DNA of 64,000 nucleotides, taken from contig OZ176054.1 in assembly GCA_964247055.1 (NCBI GenBank), forward strand, positions 12,958,001-13,022,000. The letters are read 5' to 3'. Source of the stretch: Paragordius varius (Eukaryota; Nematomorpha). The notes under the pieces were generated by a model. The model was not told the origin of the DNA and did not search any database. It worked only from the letters and a program-made list of their open reading frames with translations. Both the position numbers and the translations under genes were made by a program. Shown in pieces: positions 11,954 to 24,331 of this stretch (within the stretch, counting starts at the first letter, position 1; every line of letters starts with the position of its first letter).

Positions 11954-13974
11954 GATTTGAAATATTAAATTAGATATCGATTACACATTAGGGTTCAAGT
12001 TTATGAATCTTGTTTGAAGATATTTCATTTTCTTAAACTGAAAGCTCAGAGCCCGAAAAAAAGTTTTTTGCCAAATAAAAAGTAAATTAAAATATTACTA
12101 ATAAAAATCACACTAATATCAGATATAGTTAAAAAGAAATCATTTAACAATAATGCTATGCCGCGGTTTTAACAATCACGTAAATTTGATTTTGTGGCAT
12201 ATTTTTATTATATACATTATTTTCTTATATTTATTTTGGATTTGATATTTTCACTTATATTTATTAGCGTATCTTTAGCATAAAAATTGATCATATAGGT
12301 AGAGCTTAACCTTCTTATGTATTTATATATCAATAAATATAAATAGTTACTTTTTCATTTGTGTAATGTATCAAAAAAATAAGTATATTTAAAACAATAT
12401 ATTTTAAGTAATTGGTATTCTTTTGAAAATTATGGTTAGCTCCAAAGGTAAATCCAAAAAACTAATTCTTATATCATAAATCGCTCATAATCCGGCTTTA
12501 TATATATATATATATAAAGGATTTATATTTTGATATAATAATGTATCATGATTATGGCGCTTTTAGTTTGGTTACGAGTTATTTAACAGATGATTTTTTC
12601 ATACCCAAAATTAAAAATCGAAAATTTCACACAAATTATGTTATCCACTTATTGGAAAGGAAGAAGGAAAAATTGGAGGTTCTACAAACACAAAAGAGCT
12701 CTGATGGCCTGGTATAAGTTTTGTTGTATAATTAAGTAATTCTTTATATTACTTTGCCGTGAAAATAATTTAGCAATAAATCAGCTTATGAATTTGGAAA
12801 TTAAACTCAGCATATATGGGTAGAATGTGAGGGAACTTTACATCATATATTTTATTTTTCATACACTTTAACATCGCTATTGTATATTCATTTCTATTCT
12901 TTACAAAAATAATAAATAATCCTTTTACAATGTAAGTAAGAAGATAGAAAAAAATACTTGCCTAACATTTTTATTTCGTGCCTCAAAATGCGAAACATGA
13001 AATAAAGTTGTAAAATAGAGGTGTGGTTTCAAAAAAAATTTTTTTTAACCTAATTTGATTACTAATATCAATAGGTGATAAGTAATATAATAAATTTCCG
13101 TATAATTATTTTATCACGTACATTACATAATGGTTAATCACTAGGAGTTGGGAGGAGCCCAGCGCAAACCGTGAAAAATCAAATTAAAATTTGAAAAATA
13201 AAAAGAGTGATATATTTTATATATCCCTGCTTGAGCTAGCCCACATGGAGAAAAAAGGATTAACAATATAAAAGGTGTGGATAAAATAAGTTATTAAATG
13301 AGAAAATTTCATCCAATTTCAAAGGATTCGTACATAATAGTTTTCAATTTATTTGTTCATCGCCCAATTTAATAGGGCTAAATTTTTCCAAGGCAGTCTC
13401 TATCTAAAAGGTCAAACTATTAGAAAATCATCATATTTATAAGCGATCTACATTTACACAACTCTTAATCATAAAACTTAACAAGTCCCATTTAATTTAA
13501 ACAATACCACTCAAACCGAGGCCCGTGAGCGGCATTACGACCCTAAAAGTGCTTTTTAATGGCCTCAATTAATTTTATTCCCATCTATAAATGTCTACAA
13601 ATATGTCAAGCAGCTATAAAATTTATCGGTATTAACGTGCAGTAAGCGGCCTTTGAGACAAGATAAATATTTTTTTCGGCCCTCAAAATTATTTGGTGAT
13701 TTCCCTGATTTAGAAGTTATCCGATGAAATATTGTTTTTGTCTATATTTTACACAAAAAACAAAAATCATCAATCACCATCATATATCCGACTGAATATA
13801 ACAATTATAGTTGGTAAATTATCTAAACAAGGGATTATATTATAATTATTATTATTCATTTTCATAATAAATATGACCTTTAACATATTATCCATATGTT
13901 AAGTTTTTTAAATAAATTAATAGTCTATTTAAATATAATAGTTAAAACTTTTCTTTACAATTTTTAATGTAAAA
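11954..13974. promoter_or_regulatory. Head-to-head spacer CK1-gamma A / urocanase B
   Basis: 2.0 kb between two divergent start codons, so it must carry both promoters. No TATA box or other core element can be fixed by eye in such AT-rich DNA. It is conserved along most of its length in spacers 32812-34846 and 49879-51936. A stretch at about 13510-13710 with AGGCCCGTGAGCGGCAT and CGGCCCTC looks like an old hAT-type remnant shared by all three. A TA microsatellite sits at about 12499-12517. Confidence 0.5.
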
Positions 13975-16900
13975 ATGGCTGAATACTTAAAATTTATTAG
14001 TGTCGGGATTCCATTAAATCCTCTTCCCCCTCCATATGATGAACAATCCATATCAGCTGATATTCTTCGAGCCCCTTTTCGAAACAATGGGCTAACAGAA
14101 CGAGAAAAAACGGTTAGAATTTTATTTTGGACTAACTTTTGAAATTTGAAGGATTTGTTTTAAATATTTTTGGAGTTTTTAAAAATTTGTTTGATTATAT
14201 TTTTTAATTCATGTTAATTATTTGATTTAAATAGTGATCTAGTTGAGTGGTTAAGACGAAAAGACTTAACAAAACCAATACAATATAAAAAGCATTTATT
14301 CCAGAATCCAGTTGGCTATTCAAACAAAATAAAAATTTAAAATGTGATTTTTTACAATTTTGTCTAAAAATATTATTTTTCATATAATGGTAAAATATTC
14401 CTCCTATTTTTTGCCTTTAAGATTTTTAGTTTTTATTTTTTTCATTTAAAATATGAAAACAATGTTATATTGCATAAATCGCCGACTAGCATTTTTAATT
14501 CCGATTCCAAAGATTATTTTAATACTAGACAAAATTTAGTGTGTTATCGTATGATTGTGGGTCATTTTACATTTCATTATATTACTAGCGTAAATCTCGT
14601 GCTGCTACGCAGCCCGTGGAAGTCATTCGGACTTCTGGGGGGAATGGCATTTTACGGGGGGAGCGGATAAAAAGTGGGACTAAATTAAAAAAGCGAGACG
14701 ACTATGTTAGGCGCAATCGAAAATAAGTAAACAAAAATCATATTTGAAATTGAATGGTCCAACACGTTCTCCGAAAAATTGACTTAACCCATTTTTCACA
14801 CGGAGTGGGCCCGAACTGGGGACCTAATTCCAAAAAAGGGCGAAGCTATTGTCGGGACATTTATTAATGATTATATTTTTTCGATATTTGGATTTGATTG
14901 GGTCTACTGGTTTTCCTGTACCAGATCACAAAGCCAGCATTTTCCATTTTTATAAATATATAGATTACAATGAATCAAAACCATATTCGGTCATAATGAA
15001 TATTGATTGTAATTGATAGTATGCAAACATATACATTGCTAATCTGGAGATATAATTTGTGCTATTATTTTTTTTAATTTAGCAGCTTTTTGCTGGTCCG
15101 CATTACAACAAACACTCAAAAGTTTTAAATTTATTATTTTTTTAAAACTTGTTGTTGATAAATATTGTGGCCCCATAAAAGTTTGGTTTTTTTTGCTAAC
15201 CTTTGATTCGGTTAGTGTGACTTATTTACTACCCCTTAAATAATAATAAAGCATTTATATTCACAAAATATCGGATATACCCGATTCAAGATTAAAATAA
15301 AATAATATGCTCCAACTATCCTAAAGAGCTATGTGAACATATTTTGTGATGGACAAATTTAAGAAGAGGTTTTATGATTTATAAAATCAATTCGGCCTTG
15401 AATATAGCCCGCCAAAGGAATTTTTTTTCCCCTAACCATATATTTTTCCAAACTGTTAATATAATTGTATTTTTACATATAGTTGGCAGTTAAAAATGTT
15501 CTACGATATTTTCCCGTTTCTTTCCATGAGACGCTTGCCCCTGAATTTATGGAGGAACTTGAAAACAGAGGCCATATATACGCTTATCGATTTAAACCCC
15601 AGATTAGAATGAAGTTTCTTATACATTCCTATCCTTTAAACAATTTTATATTATATTTTCTAATAATTCAATTTTCTTAATATCGCTTAGTAAAAATTAA
15701 AAAATTACAGTAAAAATTGAAATTATACGGACAAAACGTAAAAATATAAAGACAAATTTTTTTCTTAAAGACAACCATACTTTTTAAAAACTTAATGTTT
15801 CCTATATAAGCTACATAGTTACAATTTTAAAATATAGAATTGATTGCGTTATTAAAATTATGAGATATGAAATAAATCAAGATTAAAAAGTATGGTTGTC
15901 TTTTGTGAAAAAAATATTTGTCTTATATTTTTACGTTTCGTCCGTATAACTGTATTTGTCTTTAATATATATATGATAGAGCTTATCCTATTCAAGAATA
16001 CCCAGGAAAATTGTTGGAATGCAAAGCTATAATGGCAATGATAATGAACAATTTGGATCCTGATGTAGCTCAGTTCCCCGAAGAGTTGGTAACCTATGGG
16101 TCTAACGGTCAAGTTTTCAGTAATTGGATTCAAGTATTTGAACAGTTTCTGAACATATTTTCCAACTATTTTCTAATTTCCTACCGTATGCAATTTTAAG
16201 CATCAAATACACTGTATTCTACTAATTATGAATAAAAAAAGCAATTTTTTGTTGGTTACAATGTAGGCATCCAGGATAGGATAACAATAAATGGAGAAAT
16301 TTTCGTTTTTTCCAATTATTAAACCATAATTTATATGATAAAAAAGGATGAATGTTTCTTCAACTAATTAAATCAATCAATAAATTTTTCGATTATCCAT
16401 ACACTATGAAAAAATCCGTAAATAATATAGGATGATAATCGGACAAAATGTAAAAGTATAAAGACAAATTTTTTTCAAAAGATAACCTTTTTTAAATCCT
16501 AATTTAACCTATAAAAAACATTTAATTACAATCGTAAAATACATGATTGATTATGTTACTAATTGACATATCTATATTATACTTTGTAGAACAATGAGTT
16601 ATTTTTAAAAGATTAGAAAAGTATAGTTGTCTTTTTGAAAAAATATTTTATTTTCAAGTTTTATCCATAGTTTAAATTCCATTTTTATTGTTTACATAAT
16701 ATCCTAAATTTTATTTTTTGCACAGTTTTTATTAACCATGAAATATTTGTGTGAAATGGAGAATTATCAAACCTTAGTGTTATGTTCAGGACATCCGCAC
16801 GGTATATTCCCAAACATTTGGAATTATGGCACATGTGAAAAAACCGGGAAAATAGGTAATAAACTCTTTTATAAAATTGACAAAAAATTTATTTTTTTGA

Positions 16901-19900
16901 TCATTTGAGAATTGCATACGTACTATTTTTTATTAAAGAAATACCGCCAAGTTATCCGCGTTTAATTATTACAAATGGCCTGGTGCTACCAACATGTCAG
17001 GAACCAGAAAAGCAGATTGATAGAGCCTACGTGTCAGATTACGAGCGATTATTTGGTTTGAATGTTAGCCAATATGGACAAATGACAGCAGGGAGTTTTT
17101 GTTACATTGGACCTCAGGGGATAGTCCATGGTACAACATTAACTTTGCTTAATATAGCTCGAGCAAATTTTAGCGTTGAACATGTGACTGACATGGTGGG
17201 TAAGGTAACACATAATATTACAATATGGATACCTTTAAATATGTTTTAAGTGTGGATTGGAGCCGAAATTATTTTGGGTTTAAGTGAACTTTACAAGCGG
17301 TCATAAAAGAAAAAGTTTTTTCGTATTTTTTACATTAGATTTTTAAACTTACAATTAATATTCTTTTACTTTATTCAAAAAGCAATAGTATATTGTTGTA
17401 GATATTATAGAGAAGCAAATATTTTGGCTTAAATTATACAGTAAAAACTGGAATTATAAGGATAAAATGTAAATATATAAAGATAAATATTTTTGTCTAA
17501 AAGAAACTATACCTTTTTACTCCATTTTTAATATTATAACTTATTGTTTTAAATTACAATTCATAAAATTAATATGTAATTGGTGACACAATCAATTCCA
17601 TATATATAACAATTGTAATTAAATAGTTAATATGAGAAAAATTAAGGTTTGAAAATAATGGTTGTCTTTTAGAAAAAAATATTTGTCGCTATATTTTTAC
17701 GTTTTGTCCTATAATTTGAGATTTTAGTGTATTTTTGCGGCTATTTAGTCAGAATCCTATCAAAAAAGTTGAGACATTGGCGGTTTACCATAATTTTGAA
17801 AATCAAAACCATTTATAACCATGGCAAAAATATGTTTAGCTGAAGATATAAAAAATCTATCTAATTAAAACTAAGGCAAAAAACATTCAAATCCTTATAT
17901 ATTTTTTAATTTGTATTAAAAATATGAAAAAATCTTTAGGTATTTGTATCAAGTGGATTGGGAGGAATGAGTGGTGCACAAGCTAAGGCTTGTAAAATCT
18001 TGTCATGTTTTGGGCTAATTGCTGAAGTAAATTTTATTCCCCCTTATAAATATGTTTAAGTATCATGATAAGTTAACTCACCAAAATTTTAGTCATTTAG
18101 TAGATGTTGTATGACTCTTGAGGTAAAGTTTATTTTATTAACAATGTTCATTTAGATAAATAGTGTGACAGCGCAAAAAAGATTGAATCAAGGATGGTTG
18201 GATGAAGTGAGCGATGACTTGGATTACTGTATTAACCAAATACGCCAGTATAAACGGGATCTTATTAGCAAATCTATAGCATACTGTGGAAACATTGTGG
18301 ATCTCTGGTATAACTTAATTTTTTTACCCATATGTAGGCTTTGGTGGTGAGATTGGTATTTATAAATCATTAACGACGATGACAGGAATCGCTTATAAAA
18401 TTAAACTGAGAGCTCTTAAACGTCTCTTCGTTCATACCTGATTAAAATATATTATTAAATTTATTGTTACATTTTCTAAAACTAGTAATTGTTACTATAT
18501 AAGAATATTTTAAATGGATACATTATATTTTTGGTTAGATTCCCACATCTATTATACGTTTGTGGTGAAGACTGCTTATAACTATAAATGAGTGCATTCA
18601 TAAGCGGTCAGAAAGGGTATTCACTAAATATATACATTTACTTGCTTTTTCTAAAAAAATAATGTTTAGGGGAAAATTGGCAGAAATATATGAGGAAACC
18701 GGTGAGAAATTAGTCGATTTTGGTTCTGACCAAACCTCTCTTCATAATCCCTACAATGGTGGATACTATCCGGTCGGTTATAGCTGGGATAATGCAAATC
18801 GATTATTGGCAACAAATCCTGAACGGTTTCAGAGGGAAGTTTGTCAAAGTTTGATACAGCAAGTCACGCATATTAATAGGTTTTTTCCTTATCATTATCT
18901 AATTTGAAAATTTTATCAAACCAAGTTTATTTCTCCTATTAGATTGACAGAAATGACTGGGTTAGTATTTTTTGATTATGGCAATGCTTTTTTGCTTGAA
19001 GCTGCAAAAGCTGGAGCACCAATTTACAAAAATAGCGATATAGCATTCAATAATTTTGGAGATACAAATCAAATTGGCGATTCAGTTGAACGGATATATA
19101 GATACCCATCGTACGTGGAAAATGTAATGGGTGAAATTTTTGCATTTGGGTTTGGGCCTTTTCGTTGGGTATGTATGAGTCAAGATGCGAAAGATCTTGC
19201 TTATACCGATAACCTTGCGCTTTCCATCCTTAGGGAGATTGCGACGGAACTAGATTCTAAAATACTTCAGTGCCAACAAGAGCAGAGTCGCAGCAAAGTT
19301 GAACTTTATACCCGAATAAAATCTTACTATGTCGATAATTCCTTTTGGATGGAACACATCATTTCTCAACCTGGTGTGGGATACCTCACTGTAGGATCTC
19401 TGGCCCGGATCCTTTATTCAGACGTTCAAGGGCGAATACGACTGGCTTGTGCCTTTAATAAGGCCATCGCAGATGGACACATAACGCAACCGATTGTGTG
19501 TAGTCGAGACCATCATGATGTTTCAGGGGCTGATAGCCCTTGGCGAGAAACAGCTAACGTTCGAGACGGTTCCAACATGTGCATAGACATGTCCATTCAA
19601 AATGTCTTGGGAAACGCGGCCAGAGGAGCAACTTGGGTAGCCCTTCACAATGGCGGAGGGGTTGGTTGGAACCGAGCAAGCAACAATGGATTAGGTCTTG
19701 TGCTAGATGGACAACCGGAGACCGAACAACGCATAAAGAATGTTATGATGTGGGATGTCTTGAATGGTATGGTACGGAGATGTTGGTCTAATGCTTATAA
19801 CTATAGCAACAATGAAATTGATTCTCTTTCCTAAAAACGTGGGAAATCATTCCCCGTATATAAGAAAACGACGTATTACAATGATCTTATAAAGAGTTAT

Positions 19901-19960
19901 TTGCAAGAACTTCAAACGGATAACAAAGGCTTAAAAGTAACTTTACCCTTTGGTGAATAA
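13975..19960 (+). CDS. Uroc1: Urocanate hydratase, copy B (best preserved; late stop)
   Basis: All nine exons are present with GT/AG sites: 13975-14112 (ATG), 15483-15613, 15980-16133, 16726-16855, 16939-17204, 17940-18026, 18156-18307, 18670-18879, 18943 onward. The ancestral stop is TAA at 19958-19960, giving 761 aa against about 676 in human. Here an in-frame TAA at 19832-19834 ends it at 719 aa, removing a segment that contains the family's VTLP-like end (KVTLPFGE). Exon 1 encodes a short lead (MAEYLKFISVGIPLNPLPPP) joined in phase 0 to LAVKNVLRYFP. The NAD-region, GPQGIVHG and SRDHHDVSG motifs are intact. Predicted cytosolic enzyme of histidine catabolism. Whether the shorter form is active cannot be told. 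Intron 1 contains a Helitron not seen in other modules. Confidence 0.85.
14234..14310 (+). repeat. tRNA-like A-box relic (possible SINE)
   Basis: TAGTTGAGTGGTTAAGACG resembles the D-arm and A-box of a Ser/Leu tRNA. A weak B-box-like TATTCCAGAATCC lies about 55 bp downstream. It cannot fold as a full tRNA. The matching intron in copy D (near 35095) has lost the A-box-like part. Confidence 0.25.
14585..14964 (-). mobile_element. Short non-autonomous Helitron
   Basis: Read on the minus strand it starts TCTATATATTTATAAAAATG and ends in CTAG. A hairpin GCTGC-GTA-GCAGC (14601-14613) lies 12 nt before that end. It sits between A (14584) and T (14965), the Helitron target. The equivalent intron in copy E lacks it, giving a clean empty site. 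About 380 bp, more GC-rich than its surroundings, with no Rep/helicase coding. The orientation and all four hallmarks agree. Confidence 0.85.
15708..15952. mobile_element. MITE, urocanase B intron 2
   Basis: Same site as 228-486; its right arm is shortened before the final ACTG. Confidence 0.7.
16434..16692. mobile_element. MITE remnant, urocanase B intron 3
   Basis: The left end is eroded (starts at GGACAAAATG) and the right end reads CCATTTTTATTG. Module D has a fuller copy at the same site, 36768-37045. Confidence 0.55.
17439..17729. mobile_element. MITE, urocanase B intron 5
   Basis: The left arm is nearly identical to that at 2147 in copy A. The sequence just right of it matches copy E rather than A. 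Confidence 0.65.
18308..18669 (+). other. Urocanase B intron 7, enlarged
   Basis: About 360 bp where C, D and E have about 70-80 bp. The extra sequence is AT-rich, not alike to the insert in copy A, and shows no clear termini. Nothing else was recognised. Confidence 0.4.
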
Positions 19961-20135
19961 ATTAGATGAAACTTAATTCAAAAAGATATATGTCGATTCA
20001 TTTATTTATTACAATATATATTATATATGATAATAATTAATTGCCATATTATTATAAATACTTTGATGTCATCTATGTATGTTTAAATAATTGACTATAG
20101 TTTTTATACTTTTTGCCAAAACAATCACAGTAAGA

Positions 20136-20276
20136 TTATGTTTTATTGTCGAAATGACATTGTCATATTTGGAATTTTGGCGTGCGACATATTTTTCGAA
20201 TTGGAGTTTCCAATCAACGATATATTTTGTTTTCCAGTCATTGAAGTGTGCTTTCCATTGGATTTCTGGATCACTA
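20136..20276 (-). pseudogene. Ace: Acetylcholinesterase last-exon remnant, copy B
   Basis: Only the T-peptide-like last exon survives, from near its start to the position of the TAA at 20136-20138. A 1-nt loss near 20160 shifts the frame before the terminal Cys. Homology to the other modules stops abruptly at about 20276, which is the left edge of the B/C deletion junction. Confidence 0.75.
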
Positions 20277-21601
20277 TTGGTGAAAGCTAAATGCTTCCCT
20301 TTAAAAATATCATTATATTATGACATGCAAACCAAAATGAAATTTACAATTTAAGCATAGGCTTTAAAAGTCGAAACTTTTTGGACTTCTCTAAAATGGG
20401 CCAGTTTTTTTAAAAAAGCCGATGAGCGTACATTTTTTTATATAAACTAGAATCTGATAATATAATGGATTTTTTTAATTTTGGCAATCGTATTTTATGA
20501 TGCTTTAAGATATCACAAACACAGTTTTTATATATAATTTGATGATGCCTTTCTATCACTTCAAAATTTTGATTAGCTTTTGCTTTAAATTTGGAGAAAT
20601 ATTTAAGGGTCTAAAATTTTGGTGAAAGTTTAATGATTTTAAAAATATATTAAATTATGAGCTATATTTGAAAACCAAAATAAAGTTTACAATTTTAAGC
20701 GTAGAGTCCAAATAAGTTTGCCTAATTTACAACCTTTCGATAAGGAACAATTACCACGAAATTGGATATAACTCTAAATTATTTGTTAGACCTAAAACCA
20801 AAAGCACCATGATAATATGCAATATATTTGATTCATCAGGATATTTTTTTATAGCCTCCAATTTTGTGCACTGTGGATTGAAATGATTTTTAGACGCTTG
20901 CAACGTGAAAAGATATAGGAATATCATATATTTATTGTCAATAAATATAAATATACATTTTTAAATATTTAATATAAAAATTTAATGAAAATCCAATAAA
21001 ATGGGTAGATTCTTCAATGCTTCATCCTCAAAATGTAAATAGTGCGTAGATAATCGCCATGACATCAAAATCTAAAAAATAAAGTTAAATCAATTTCATA
21101 CATTCTAAAAAAATTTGGATTTTTAATGTGTAATATATTTTTCAAAGAAGCTTAGTTCACTAAGATGTTTATGAGATTATTCCAATTTATAAAACCTAAA
21201 AATAATTTGTATATACATCATTTTCTATCCTCCAATTTAAAGAATTTAAAAACTGGGTAGATTTTCTCATTTCACAATATATGCAAATATTTCGATTTAC
21301 TCAAATAAATCTAAAAAATATAGTTTGATAAAATGTGTTCATATTTCTTCTAGAAAACTTTCGATTTTGCATGCATGTTTTAAGATTTATCCATTTTTAA
21401 CAGGGGTTATGTAAACTCCTTTTAGTGTCGTAAGATTGAAGCAACATTACTCAAGCCTATAAATTCATTTGTTTATACTATAGTTTATATCCTCCAATTT
21501 ACAAAATTTGAAATTCGCAATATATTTAAAGTTTTGCCACTTTGAAATTTTAATAAGTCTACTAGGAGCAGACTTATGATGAATGTATGATATTCAAAAA
21601 T

Positions 21602-21700
21602 GTAAGCATAAGGACGTAAGCATAAGGATTTAAGCATAAGGATGTAAGAATAAGGACGTAAGCATAAGGATGTAAGCATAAGTAAGCATAAGGATGTAAG
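21602..21700. repeat. Minisatellite, unit about 12-14 bp (GTAAGCATAAGGAC)
   Basis: About eight imperfect units of GTAAGCATAAGGAY, with one short unit (AAGTAAGCATAAGG). The related motif GTAAGACAGTAAGATA forms the outer arms of the palindrome at 53202-54888. Confidence 0.8.
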
Positions 21701-21989
21701 TAATACTTACCCGAACATGGGTCAATGTTTTGAACAGAGAGATAAGTTAAAATAATTTAATTAAAAGCAATAAAAGAATTATCAATATATGCGTGAGAGA
21801 GAAACGTTTTTTAAGCGAAAAAATAATTTTGCACTTTTTGAAGGGAATACCTACCTCATAATGTTTTATCTTGATCTCATTTATATAATTTTTATATTCT
21901 TTTAGGGATTAGTGCGTAAATTGCTGAATAATCTTACTTGACGCTTGTTATTATTTTTTCATAATTTAAATTTAATTTTCAAAAAATCA

Positions 21990-22077
21990 TATAGGCGCCC
22001 CTAAATAACGGCGCCCGGGGCATGATGCACCCCCTTGCCCCCCCCCCCCCCCCCCCCCCCCCATCGGTACGCCACTG
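21990..22077 (-). repeat. hAT-like terminus with a 25-C run
   Basis: On the minus strand: CAGTGGCGTACC, a G homopolymer (plus-strand C run 22038-22062), then GCCCCGGGCGCC. CAGTGGCG-type ends are common in hAT transposons. The other end was not found and no 8-bp duplication can be shown. The homopolymer length may be unreliable. Confidence 0.45.
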
Positions 22078-22923
22078 TAACAAACAGCCAATTTTTTGGC
22101 CTAACCTATTTTTTATAAATTTACTAATAAATTATATATTAATGATTTGAATACCATGTGTCATAAACATTGTGTTATATTTCATTTCCACAGTTCTTAT
22201 TAACCATGAAATATTTGTGTGAAATGGAGAATTATCAAACTTTAGTGCTATGTTCAGGACATCCGCACGGTTTATTCCCAAACATTTGGAATTATGGAAC
22301 ATGTGAAAAAACGGGAAAATTAGGTAATAAATTCTTTTATAAAATTGACAAAAAATTTATTTTTTTGATCATTTGAGAATTGCATACGTATACTATTTTT
22401 AAAACTCATGCTAACATAAAGAAATACAGCCAAGTTATCCGCGTTTGATTATTACAAATGGCCTGGTGCTACCAACATGTCAGGAATCAGAAAAGCAGCT
22501 TGATAGAGTCTACGTTTCAGATTACGAGCGATTATTTGGTTTGAATGTTAGTCAATATGGACAAATGACAGCTGGGAGTTTTTGTTACATTGGACCTCAG
22601 GGGATAGTCCATGGTACAACACTAACTTTGCTTAATATTGCTCGAGCAAATTTTGGCGTCCAGAATGTGACTGATATGGTGGGTAAGGTAACACATAATA
22701 CTACAATATGGATAATTTTGATAAATATGTTTTAAGTGGGGATTGGAGCCGGAATTATTTTGGGGTTAAAAAGAGAAATATTTTACAAACAAATAAAAAG
22801 TTTTTCTGAATTTTTATCATTAAATTTTTTAAACTTACAATTAATATTCTTTTTATCTCATTTAAATACCAATAGTATATTGATGTAGATATTATAGAGA
22901 AGCAAATATTTTGGCTTAAAATA

Positions 22924-24038
22924 CACTAGTCGACAAATTTGGACATTTTTAAGCACGACCACTCAAACTTTTTAAATTATGACTAATTTCAGTGTTTTAA
23001 AACCGAATTTAAAAAAAATTTTGATCCCGCCAATCAGAATTTTGAAATTTTATAGGTTTTTCAATTTCAAAAACAAGTGAAAATCGAGAGAAAATTAAAT
23101 ATAACTTTATAATAAAATGTTATTATATTATCTTAATATCATTTAATAAAGCGTTTTAAACTCTATCTTTTGAATATAAATATGTCATTTAAATATCAGA
23201 GAGAAAAAAATAGTACGGACTTAAACGTCAAAATTTTGTCTTTTTTTTCAAGTGAATTTTTAACACATATAAAATTTTTTTAAAAAAATACTAAAAAAGG
23301 CATTCTATGGTTTAAACCTTCGGCTTTCAGATAGGCTATATTATTTTTGTTAGATTTCGTTCTTTCGAGTACTTATTAGACTTTTCTCTTGAGTTGGTTC
23401 TTATAAAAAATTCTTTATTTATACCTAGTGGATATACCTTATTTTTTTAAAATTATTGGTTGTTTTGTATTTTGAATTTCAGATGGATGTTGTGTAGCCA
23501 CTTTTAGTAGAATTTACTGTTATGAGGTTGGACCATTTGTATTTACCTAATTTATATTCAATTTAATTGTATTTATCTAACTTTATTCTGTAAATTGGTT
23601 AATTTGACATGTCAATTTACCTGGATTTTGCTTGCAAGTCTCTCTTATCTGACTTTTGGTTTACTTATTGTTATCTTTGCCACATCTGGCATAATTATAG
23701 GATCGCTTGGGGGATATGCAGAGCTTGTGCAGCCGCCCGGATCTATCACACTATACTAAGCCCTTTTAGATTTTTAATACTTTGGCTCTTAGCTTGTTTA
23801 GTATCTTATTTAATGCCTAGAATTTGTAATTTATGCATGAAAAGACTTGCTTGTTTGAATATTTAAACATATGTACACGAGAAATGATTGTTATTTTTGA
23901 ATTAAATACAAATTTAAAAATTAAATTTTGGAAAAATCCTATTGGTGGCCTCAATCTTTTTTGTTTTGGCTTTTCCATGCCCTTAGGTATCAGAAAATGC
24001 AAAAATTAAGGGGTGGTGCAAAACCTTGTTGAGCAGTG
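22924..24038. mobile_element. Unclassified 1.1-kb insertion in urocanase C intron 5
   Basis: Absent from the same intron in A, B, D and E. Its ends are imperfect inverted repeats: CACTAGTCGACAAAT on the left, and CACTGCTCAACAAGG read inward from the right (about 11 of 15 agree). The termini recall CACTA/Chapaev-like DNA transposons, but no exact target duplication is visible and no transposase was seen. A 40-bp core at about 23675-23716 (TTTGCCACATCTGGCATAAT and following) is shared with the insert at 60485-61303. Confidence 0.55.
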
Positions 24039-24043
24039 TTATA

Positions 24044-24331
24044 CAGCAAAAATTGGAACTATACGGATAAAATGTAAAAATATAAAGATAAATATTTTTT
24101 TCTAAAAGAAACTATACCTTTTTAAACTCCATTTTTTTAAATATAACTCATTGTTTCAAATTACAATTCATTATAATATGTAATTGGTGACACAATCAAT
24201 TCTATATATAACAATCGTAATTAAATAGCTTATATGAGAAAAATTAAGGTTGAAAAAGTATGCTTGTCTTTTAGGAAAAAATATTTGTCGTTATATTTTT
24301 ACTTTTTGTCCTATAATTTTAGTTTTTACTC
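24044..24331. mobile_element. MITE, urocanase C intron 5
   Basis: Starts CAGCAAAAATTGG, directly after the 1.1-kb insertion. Right arm TTTTTACTC, with one change at the end. Confidence 0.7.

Larger units (their letters stand above)
20277..22077. mobile_element. Junction DNA between modules B and C, transposon-derived
   Basis: About 1.8 kb with no match to the module and no gene. It contains a diverged direct repeat of about 85 bp (20277-20361 and 20619-20705, both starting TTGGTGAAAG). A segment at 21487-21598 is homologous to the arms of the foldback element at 53202-54888. A minisatellite lies at 21602-21700, and the right end is a hAT-like terminus that reads CAGTGGCGTACCGATGG on the minus strand from 22077. 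Urocanase C starts directly at 22078. Probably nested mobile elements around a large deletion. Confidence 0.55.

Noticed and set aside
13510-13710. Complete hAT element in the spacers
   Set aside because: Only GC-rich motifs reminiscent of hAT ends are seen; no defined termini or target duplication, so it is noted only as a possible old remnant.
14601-14613. Hairpin as a transcription terminator
   Set aside because: It is the 3' hairpin of the Helitron; the genome is eukaryotic.
21602-21700. CRISPR-like array
   Set aside because: Contiguous imperfect units without unique spacers.
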